DNA from: Synergistaceae bacterium
GTDB lineage: Bacteria; Synergistota; Synergistia; Synergistales; Synergistaceae
Direction of reading: 5' to 3'
DNA length: 6,727 nt
Assembly (NCBI GenBank): GCA_031274115.1
Contig: JAISQP010000206.1
Location: forward strand, 1-6,727
The notes under the pieces were generated by a model. It ran no database searches. It had not been told where the DNA came from and saw only the letters and a list, made by a program, of their open reading frames with translations. Both the position numbers and the translations under genes were made by a program. This document shows, piece after piece, positions 1 to 4,400 of the stretch. Each line of letters opens with the position of its first letter. Position 1 is the stretch's first letter.

Positions 1-96
1 ATCCGGCTGGAGCCGCGAGGCGGCGCTTTGCGGTCCGCGAAGGGTTTTCGCGAGTCTCTTTTGCCCCTTCCTCGATAATTTAAGGAGGTATTTGTA
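1..96 (+). other. Upstream region / leader of rplK, no gene recognised
   Basis: All three forward frames were read here and none resembles the C-terminus of NusG, which often precedes rplK, so this is probably intergenic or leader sequence. Two short hairpins are visible: GCCGC/GCGGC at 12-16 and 20-24 around a GAG loop, and CGCGAA/TTCGCG at 36-41 and 47-52. Neither is followed directly by a clean T-run, so I do not call a terminator. There is no GTGGGAG-type L1 site here; that site lies downstream, between rplK and rplA. The ribosome-binding site AAGGAGGT (82-89) belongs to rplK. Confidence 0.5.
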
Positions 97-522
97 TTGG
101 CAAAAAAAGTCATAGGGGAACTGAAGCTGCAGCTCCCCGCAGGGAAGGCTACGCCCGCTCCGCCGGTCGGGCCGGCCCTTGGACAACGCGGCATCAACAT
201 CATGGAGTTTGTAAAGCAGTTCAACGCTAAGACGGCGGATCAGGTGGGCATGATTATCCCGGTCGTCATAACCGTTTATGCCGACCGGAGTTTCTCCTTT
301 ATAATGAAGACCCCGCCGGCGAGCGTTCTGCTCAAGAAGGCCTCCGGAAAGGAAAAAGGCTCCGGGGTGCCGAACAAGAATTTCGTCGGCAAGGTGACGA
401 GAAAGCAGGTTCAGGAGATAGCCGCCATCAAGATGGTCGATCTGAACGCGGGCAGCATGGAGGCCGCTACGAAGATGATTGAGGGTACCGCGCGCTCCAT
501 GGGAGTCGAGATTACCGGCTAG
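97..522 (+). CDS. rplK: 50S ribosomal protein L11
   Basis: L11 binds the GTPase-associated centre of 23S rRNA at the base of the L10-L12 stalk and is needed for RelA-type sensing of uncharged tRNA. The 141-residue length is typical. The N-terminal domain has the family motif [11 protein letters not shown] (about residues 22-32) followed by INIMEF. The linker region has KTPPAS (71-76). The C-terminal RNA-binding domain ends with [20 protein letters not shown] (115-134), as in most bacterial L11 proteins. The start is TTG, supported by a near-perfect Shine-Dalgarno AAGGAGGT at 82-89 with 7 bases of spacing and by the standard N-terminus [12 protein letters not shown]. It is the first gene of a rplK-rplA pair, 86 bases before rplA. 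No oddities are seen apart from the TTG start. Confidence 0.98.
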   Translation: MAKKVIGELKLQLPAGKATPAPPVGPALGQRGINIMEFVKQFNAKTADQVGMIIPVVITVYADRSFSFIMKTPPASVLLKKASGKEKGSGVPNKNFVGKVTRKQVQEIAAIKMVDLNAGSMEAATKMIEGTARSMGVEITG

Positions 523-555
523 GACAAGGCTGCTTTGCGGCTGGCGGCCTGATTA

Positions 556-594
556 GTGGGAGGACGCCCAGACCCGGGGGTCCGCCAATACCAC
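556..594 (+). promoter_or_regulatory. Putative L1-binding autoregulatory mRNA element (rRNA mimic)
   Basis: The rplK-rplA gap contains GTGG (556-559) pairing with CCAC (591-594), then GGAC (562-565) pairing with GTCC (580-583). The internal loop is asymmetric: GA on the 5' side and GCCAATA on the 3' side. The strand sequences GTGGGAGG and AATACCAC closely match the two strands of the L1 site of 23S rRNA (helix 76-78 region, GGUGGGAGG and AAAUACCACC in E. coli, from memory). The element ends one base before the Shine-Dalgarno of rplA (GGGGAGGT, 595-602), so bound L1 could hide that site. L1 repression of its own mRNA through an rRNA-like site is well established. The placement and fold here are my reading of the sequence. 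Confidence 0.75.
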
Positions 595-596
595 GG

Positions 597-601
597 GGAG
601 G
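597..601 (+). promoter_or_regulatory. Ribosome-binding site that decides the rplA start
   Basis: GGAGG lies 1 base before the ATG at 603 but 7 bases before the in-frame ATG at 609. Only the second has workable spacing, and it gives the N-terminus MSRKGKRYK, like typical L1 proteins. Confidence 0.8.
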
Positions 602-608
602 TATGAGA

Positions 609-1316
609 ATGTCTCGCAAGGGAAAGAGATACAAGGCAATATTGGAGAAGGTGGATACGCAGAAGGAGTATTCTCTTGTGGACGCCATTGCGCTCGCAAA
701 GGAGTGCGCGACGGCGAAATTTGACGAGAGCATCGAGCTTCATGTGAAGCTGGGGGTGGATCCCCGGCATGCGGACCAGCAGGTTCGCAGCACTGTGGGC
801 CTTCCTCACGGTACCGGGCATACGAAACGCGTACTCGTGATTGCCGCTGGGGAAAAGCTCAAGGAAGCTGAGGAAGCGGGCGCTGATGTTATCGGAGGCG
901 AGGAAAAAGTCGCGGAGATAGAGGGCGGATGGATGGATTTCGACGCCGTTATCGCGACGCCTGACGTGATGAAGACGGTCGGAAAGCTCGGAAAGATTCT
1001 CGGTCCAAGGGGTTTGATGCCGAGCGCGAAGACGAACACTGTGACGTTTGACGTTGCGGGGGCTGTGAAAGAAATTAAGGCCGGGCGGATTGAATTCCGC
1101 GTAGACAAGGCGGGGATCATACACAACGGCGTCGGTCGCGCTTCTTTCACAGCGGAGCAGCTTACCGACAACATTAAGACCTTGCTTCGCGCTGTCATAA
1201 AGGCTCGTCCCTCTGCCGTCAAAGGAACATACCTGAAGAGCATAGCAATCTCTTCGACAATGGGCGCCGGGATAAAGATTGACGCGGTGGGTGTACAGAA
1301 GGACTCGGCGGAGTAA
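609..1316 (+). CDS. rplA: 50S ribosomal protein L1
   Basis: L1 forms the mobile stalk at the E-site side of the large subunit, helps release deacylated tRNA, and represses translation of its own mRNA. From the ATG at 609 the protein has 235 residues, a normal length. The N-terminus SRKGKRYK and the segment [20 protein letters not shown] belong to domain I. Domain II is inserted in the middle and carries the family signature [15 protein letters not shown] (about 127-141). The chain then returns to domain I with [19 protein letters not shown] and ends in [16 protein letters not shown]. An ATG two codons upstream (603) is possible but lies almost on top of the Shine-Dalgarno. The gene follows rplK by 86 bases and is preceded by a candidate L1-binding element, so feedback by its own product is likely. 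Confidence 0.97.
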   Translation: MSRKGKRYKAILEKVDTQKEYSLVDAIALAKECATAKFDESIELHVKLGVDPRHADQQVRSTVGLPHGTGHTKRVLVIAAGEKLKEAEEAGADVIGGEEKVAEIEGGWMDFDAVIATPDVMKTVGKLGKILGPRGLMPSAKTNTVTFDVAGAVKEIKAGRIEFRVDKAGIIHNGVGRASFTAEQLTDNIKTLLRAVIKARPSAVKGTYLKSIAISSTMGAGIKIDAVGVQKDSAE

Positions 1317-1317
1317 G

Positions 1318-1345
1318 GAAATTTTAAATTTCGTTTATATATATT
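1318..1345 (+). promoter_or_regulatory. Possible rplJ promoter in an AT-rich patch
   Basis: Directly after the rplA stop the sequence turns AT-rich. It includes a perfect 15-base inverted repeat (GAAATTT-T-AAATTTC, 1318-1332) and TATATATATT (1336-1345), within which TATATT or TATATA could serve as a -10 box. The predicted transcription start would fall near 1350, just where the L10 leader begins, which fits a separate rplJ promoter as known in some bacteria. No good -35 hexamer is seen at the right spacing, so this is tentative. Confidence 0.35.
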
Positions 1346-1350
1346 GAAGA

Positions 1351-1430
1351 GCTAAAGACAGCGGGCGCCGCCGCGAGGCGGCTTAAAAGGCCAGGAGCCC
1401 GCCGAGGTTCTGTGAGGCGCGTAACGCGCC
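1351..1430 (+). ncRNA. L10 leader (ribosomal protein L10 autoregulatory RNA)
   Basis: The segments CTAAAGACAGCGGGCG (1352-1367) and AGCCCGCCGAGG (1396-1407) match the conserved core I remember for the Rfam family L10_leader. A stem forms between GCGGGC (1361-1366) and GCCCGC (1397-1402). Within it stands a hairpin GCCGCC/GGCGGC (1367-1372, 1377-1382) capped by GCGA, a GNRA tetraloop. The joining strand TTAAAAGGCCAGGA separates the stems. A further hairpin GGCGCG/CGCGCC (1416-1421, 1425-1430) with a TAA loop follows. In this family the L10-(L12) complex binds the leader and lowers expression of rplJ and rplL. The position, just upstream of rplJ, is the expected one. Confidence 0.88.
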
Positions 1431-1441
1431 GCGCTGATTTG

Positions 1442-1478
1442 AGCCGGGCTCTTTGTAATGGAGCGCCGGCTTTTTATT
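1442..1478 (+). terminator. Intrinsic terminator / attenuator in the rplJ leader
   Basis: A GC-rich stem pairs AGCCGG (1442-1447) with CCGGCT (1466-1471) and GCTC (1448-1451) with GAGC (1461-1464). It has one bulged G (1465) and a 9-base loop, and the T-rich tract TTTTTATT runs from 1471 to 1478. It lies before the rplJ start codon, so it can only work as a conditional terminator. Bases 1393-1401 in the L10-binding stem can pair with 1445-1453 in its 5' arm (nine pairs including one G-U), giving an antiterminator. L10 bound would favour termination and L10 absent would favour read-through. The structure is seen; the mechanism is inferred from known L10 leaders. Confidence 0.85.
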
Positions 1479-1501
1479 CGGTTCAATAAGGAGGTGAATT
1501 T

Positions 1502-2032
1502 ATGCCGACAGAGGTAAAACGCAAGGAGATTGACGAGCTGGCTCAAAAGGCAAAATCGAGCGAGGCTATTTTTATCACCGAGTACAGAGGGCTCACGGTG
1601 TCGAAATCGACGGCCGTGCGCAAAGCTATTCGTGCCACGAACGGAGATATGAGGGTCACGAAGAACACTCTTATGAGGATAGCGCTTCGCGAATCCGGCA
1701 TTCCGACAGCTGACGATATCGACGCGGGGCCGAACGCCTACGTATTCGCGTTCAGCGACGTGGCGGCGACGGCCCGAGCGTTGCGCGATTTCGCGAAGGA
1801 GAGAGGCAACGAGGCGCTCGTAATCAAAGGCGGAATTATGGGCGGGAAGATCATCTCGAAGGATCAGGTTCTGGCGCTCGCCGATCTGCCGTCGCGCGAA
1901 GTTCTTCTTTCGCAGCTTCTTGGCGTCATGAACGGACCGATGCGCTCGTTCGTAACCGTGTTGTCCGGACCGGCGCGCGGGTTTGTCACAGTGCTGACAC
2001 AGATTAAAGAACAAAAAGAAAAAGCCGCGTAA
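1502..2032 (+). CDS. rplJ: 50S ribosomal protein L10
   Basis: L10 anchors the L7/L12 stalk to the GTPase centre of the large subunit, and as a complex with L12 represses its own operon. At 176 residues it is of normal length. The N-terminal rRNA-binding domain shows the usual [12 protein letters not shown] (22-33), [13 protein letters not shown] (50-62) and [13 protein letters not shown] (107-119). The C-terminal helix carries hydrophobic segments for L12 dimers. Two of these are near-identical 11-residue units, [11 protein letters not shown] (145-155) and [11 protein letters not shown] (156-166). The tail is lysine- and glutamate-rich. The start is ATG with AAGGAGGTG at 1488-1496, 7 bases between GGAGG and the ATG. 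The rplL start follows 28 bases after the stop, so the two genes are co-transcribed. Upstream lie the L10 leader and attenuator. Confidence 0.97.
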   Translation: MPTEVKRKEIDELAQKAKSSEAIFITEYRGLTVSKSTAVRKAIRATNGDMRVTKNTLMRIALRESGIPTADDIDAGPNAYVFAFSDVAATARALRDFAKERGNEALVIKGGIMGGKIISKDQVLALADLPSREVLLSQLLGVMNGPMRSFVTVLSGPARGFVTVLTQIKEQKEKAA

Positions 2033-2046
2033 CATAAAAATTTTGA

Positions 2047-2051
2047 GGAGG
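2047..2051 (+). promoter_or_regulatory. Ribosome-binding site that decides the rplL start
   Basis: GGAGG within GAGGAGGAA lies 9 bases before ATG 2061. A longer reading from TTG 2043 would start upstream of this site and add MRRNSQ, which is absent from typical L7/L12, so 2061 is preferred. Confidence 0.85.
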
Positions 2052-2060
2052 AATAGTCAG

Positions 2061-2435
2061 ATGACACATGAAGAACTGATAAAAGCGATTGAGGAGATGT
2101 CCGTTCTCGAGCTGTCGGAGCTCGTGAAGGAACTGGAGGAGAAGTTCGGGGTATCCGCTGCAGCGCCCGTTGCCGCGGCGCCTGTCGCGGCGGCCGCGGC
2201 GGCGGCCGCGCCCGAGGAGGAGAAGACGGAGTTCGACGTAATTCTGCTCGATCACGGCGCGAACAAGATCAACGTCATCAAGATCGTGCGCGAGATTACC
2301 GGCCTTGGCCTGAAAGAGGCGAAGGACCTTGTAGACAACCCGCCGAAGCCCATCAAGGAAGCGGCTTCCAAGGATGAGGCTGAAGAGATAAAGAAGAAGG
2401 TTGAAGAGGCGGGAGCAAAGGTCGAGTTGAAATAA
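2061..2435 (+). CDS. rplL: 50S ribosomal protein L7/L12
   Basis: L7/L12 is the multi-copy stalk protein that recruits and stimulates translation GTPases (EF-Tu, EF-G, IF2). From ATG 2061 it has 124 residues. The N-terminal dimerisation and L10-binding part is [31 protein letters not shown] (1-31). The flexible hinge is extremely alanine-rich (about 32-52, with eight alanines in a row). The C-terminal factor-binding domain runs from [20 protein letters not shown] through the conserved [25 protein letters not shown] to VELK. The hinge DNA is a run of GCG/GCC codons. A strong terminator begins 50 bases after the stop, so this is the last gene of the stalk operon; rpoB does not follow. Confidence 0.98.
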   Translation: MTHEELIKAIEEMSVLELSELVKELEEKFGVSAAAPVAAAPVAAAAAAAAPEEEKTEFDVILLDHGANKINVIKIVREITGLGLKEAKDLVDNPPKPIKEAASKDEAEEIKKKVEEAGAKVELK

Positions 2436-2485
2436 CCCCGGCCGGCAAAAACTCTTCTCGGTGTGGAATTCCACGTATTTTCACG

Positions 2486-2522
2486 AGGCAGCGCGGCGGT
2501 CCTTTCGCCCGCTGCCTTTTTT
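2486..2522 (+). terminator. Strong intrinsic terminator of the stalk operon
   Basis: AGGCAGCG (2486-2493) pairs with CGCTGCCT (2510-2517), and above a bulged C (2494) GGCG (2495-2498) pairs with CGCC (2506-2509), closing a 7-base loop. That gives twelve base pairs followed by six Ts (2517-2522). It lies 50 bases after the rplL stop and just upstream of the next transcription unit. Confidence 0.95.
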
Positions 2523-2523
2523 G

Positions 2524-2532
2524 TGTTATTAT
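2524..2532 (+). promoter_or_regulatory. Candidate extended -10 promoter for the four-gene operon
   Basis: TGTTATTAT contains a TGn extension and TATTAT (2527-2532), five of six matches to TATAAT. A transcription start near 2539 would leave a leader of about 30 bases before the GTG at 2571. The -35 position (about 2504-2509, TTCGCC) is poor and overlaps the terminator stem, as is tolerated in extended -10 promoters. It is the only good candidate between the terminator and the next gene. Confidence 0.45.
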
Positions 2533-2570
2533 GAGGACAAATGAACGATCCGCGAAAAGAGGCGAGTTGA

Positions 2571-3413
2571 GTGATTATCGATACCCACGTCCATATATAT
2601 CCTCCGGAGATCGTCGCCGATTGCGAGTCGATAGCCCGCGGCGAGGATTTCTTCGACGCGGAGATTCACGGCAGGGCGCATAAATGGGCGGTCGGGGAGG
2701 ACGTGTTATCCGCAATGGACGAGGATGGCGTCGACGAGAGCTGGGTCTGCGGTTTCGGCTTTAACGACCTCGGGCTCTGCCGCCTCTGCAACGATTACGT
2801 TTTGGACATGGCCGGCGCGTCAGGCGGAAAGCTGAAGCCTCTGGCGGTGGCGCCCCCCCTGGCGAGGGGCGCGGAGGCCGAGATACTGAGATGCGCGGAG
2901 CGGGGCGCGATAGGAGTCGGAGAGATTCTTCCCGACGGACAGCGTTTCAACATCGACCGAATCGACGAGACGTGGCGCTTTGCGGGAATCTGCCACGAGG
3001 CCGGGCTGTTCGCGCTTGTCCATGTCTCGGAGCCTGTGGGCAGGGATTACCCGGGAAAGGGCTGCGCCGGCCCCTCGGAGGCCTTCAAATTCGCGCGCAA
3101 TCACCCCGAGCTTCGAATAGTCTTTGCGCACTGCGGCGGAGGCCTTTTTTTATACGAACACATGCCGGAAGTGAGGATGGTTCTGCAAAACGTGTGGTAT
3201 GATACCGCTGCGGCGCCTTTTCTTTACTCGTCCGCCGTTTTCGAAAGCGTAGCTTCCTCCGGCGCCTGGGGGAAATTTCTGTTCGGCTCGGATTTCCCCA
3301 TACTCAGATACCCGAGATATAAGAGGATGCTCGACGAAACGGCGATCATCGGAAAAGACCTTGACGGACTGCTGTGCGGCAACGCGATGAAGCTGTCGGG
3401 TTTATCGCGGTAA
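2571..3413 (+). CDS. Metal-dependent amidohydrolase (Amidohydro_2 / ACMSD-like)
   Basis: This is a predicted cytoplasmic TIM-barrel hydrolase or decarboxylase of the amidohydrolase superfamily. The 280 residues show the metal ligands in the expected order. H6 and H8 lie in IIDTHVHIYPP at the end of strand 1, H151 in FALVHVSEP, H187 in IVFAHCGGG and D241 in LFGSDFPI. GVGEI (about 115-119) is also typical of the Amidohydro_2 group. There is no signal peptide or membrane segment. The substrate cannot be told from sequence. The start is GTG 2571, chosen because the conserved IIDTHVH follows at once; its Shine-Dalgarno is weak (AGAGG, 2558-2562). A nine-codon reading frame (2541-2570) ends exactly before the GTG. 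The next gene starts 45 bases after the stop with no terminator between, so it is probably part of the flotillin operon. Whether it works with the membrane proteins is unknown. Confidence 0.85.
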   Translation: MIIDTHVHIYPPEIVADCESIARGEDFFDAEIHGRAHKWAVGEDVLSAMDEDGVDESWVCGFGFNDLGLCRLCNDYVLDMAGASGGKLKPLAVAPPLARGAEAEILRCAERGAIGVGEILPDGQRFNIDRIDETWRFAGICHEAGLFALVHVSEPVGRDYPGKGCAGPSEAFKFARNHPELRIVFAHCGGGLFLYEHMPEVRMVLQNVWYDTAAAPFLYSSAVFESVASSGAWGKFLFGSDFPILRYPRYKRMLDETAIIGKDLDGLLCGNAMKLSGLSR

Positions 3414-3444
3414 CATCCCAAACGGCAAAATTGCGTTCTGATAT

Positions 3445-3449
3445 GGAGG
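3445..3449 (+). promoter_or_regulatory. Ribosome-binding site that decides the start at 3458
   Basis: GGAGG lies 8 bases before ATG 3458. The frame stays open upstream to 3374, inside the preceding gene, and an ATG at 3443 overlaps this site. Starting at 3458 places a membrane anchor at the N-terminus, as expected. Confidence 0.75.
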
Positions 3450-3457
3450 CGGTGGAT

Positions 3458-4381
3458 ATGCAGCAATCTGGTGGGAGGCCGGGTTTCGCCGGCAAGCTTT
3501 TATTTGCCGCGGCGGCGCTTTTTTTACTTGCCGCGCTCGCCGTGGCTGGAGCTGTCTATGTTCTGCGGAGCCCGGAGGCGCGCGTCGGCGTTTTGAACTG
3601 GAAGTTGAGCCGGATGAAGGGGGCGGATTATTCGAGCGACGTGGCCGACCTCATAAGGGACCAGCGTTACGAAGAAGCGGAGAAGCTGGCGTCGTTCGTG
3701 GCGGCGAACCCGGAGATGTCCGGTCAGGAGACGATACGCGACCTGAGGGAGCAGATCGCCGCTAACGCGAGGAAAAACAAGTCGCCTCTCGAGCGCGGCC
3801 TCGGACTCGTAACGGGTTTTCTCTCCGGAGGGGGAGACAGCGTCGAGGCGCTGCTTGGGGGGTTATTGTCAAACGTGCTGATAAGCAACAAAGGCATGTC
3901 GGAGTCGGACTTTCCGAGGCGGGCGAGGGATGACTCGGAGAAGATCGCGACCGCTCTCGAGAACGCCAATCTCAATATCCTGAGCAGGTGGTTTCCGGGG
4001 CTGATCCGGACTCTTCACATTTCGAACCTCTTATCGCCCGATTTTGAGAGCTTCCTGACGGCAAACGCGGAACAGAGCGCAAAGGATGGCAAGCCAACAG
4101 AAGAGCTGCTCCAGGCGGTGGATGGAACGAAGGAAACGCTGCTGACTTTTGGTCTGCAGAGGGCTTTAGGCCTGTTTCCTCACGCGAGGAACGGGGAGGA
4201 TCTGCGGCAGTTGGCGAAGTACGGCCGCTCATTTCCCGACGAGACGTATATAATTGTCACGCACGGCGGTATTGGACTGCTGTACAAGGTTCCCGACACG
4301 GCGGAGGGAGATTCTCTCTTCTCCAAAATCGCCAGAAAGGGCGATCCCGCGATAGCCGCGGCGAACTTCTGGCTGAAATAA
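3458..4381 (+). CDS. Unrecognised single-pass membrane-anchored protein
   Basis: I do not recognise this 307-residue protein. It has a short N-terminus (MQQSGGRPGFAGK), then one strong hydrophobic helix (about 12-36) that could be a membrane anchor or an uncleaved signal. Next come a charged helical stretch (about 57-108), a glycine- and leucine-rich amphipathic segment (112-145, with FLSGGG and ALLGGLLSN), and more predicted helices. A short beta-like segment DETYIIVTHGGIGLLYKV (261-278) lies near the C-terminus. No lipobox, catalytic motif or clear repeat is seen. The start at 3458 follows the Shine-Dalgarno GGAGG at 3445-3449. The gene sits 44 bases after the amidohydrolase and 19 bases before the flotillin gene, so co-transcription is likely. 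A role beside the flotillin scaffold is a guess from position only. Confidence 0.75.
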   Translation: MQQSGGRPGFAGKLLFAAAALFLLAALAVAGAVYVLRSPEARVGVLNWKLSRMKGADYSSDVADLIRDQRYEEAEKLASFVAANPEMSGQETIRDLREQIAANARKNKSPLERGLGLVTGFLSGGGDSVEALLGGLLSNVLISNKGMSESDFPRRARDDSEKIATALENANLNILSRWFPGLIRTLHISNLLSPDFESFLTANAEQSAKDGKPTEELLQAVDGTKETLLTFGLQRALGLFPHARNGEDLRQLAKYGRSFPDETYIIVTHGGIGLLYKVPDTAEGDSLFSKIARKGDPAIAAANFWLK

Positions 4382-4400
4382 ACCGAGAGGGGCAGTTGGC

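Noticed and set aside
12..24. 13-base GCCGCGAGGCGGC shared with 1370-1382 in the L10 leader
   Set aside because: The surrounding sequence does not match, and short GC-rich palindromes are likely by chance in this genome.
74..79. GATAAT as a -10 box for rplK
   Set aside because: It has no -35 at proper spacing, and a start site there would fall within the Shine-Dalgarno.
603..605. Upstream ATG of rplA
   Set aside because: It is only 1 base from GGAGG; ATG 609 has 7-base spacing and the usual L1 N-terminus.
519..1124. 201-codon minus-strand frame over rplA
   Set aside because: It is a shadow of rplA and no recognisable protein features are seen.
1352..2035. 227-codon minus-strand frame over the L10 leader and rplJ
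   Set aside because: It runs opposite conserved rplJ and a structured RNA leader, with an arginine-rich, low-information translation.
2853..2859. Run of seven Cs in the amidohydrolase gene as a phase-variation tract
   Set aside because: The run is short for slippage in a GC-rich gene and the frame is intact. There is no surface-antigen context.
3487..3525. Bulged hairpin followed by seven Ts, like a terminator
   Set aside because: It lies in the region coding the hydrophobic membrane helix, where T-rich codons are expected. The stem is broken by bulges and separated from the Ts by several bases.
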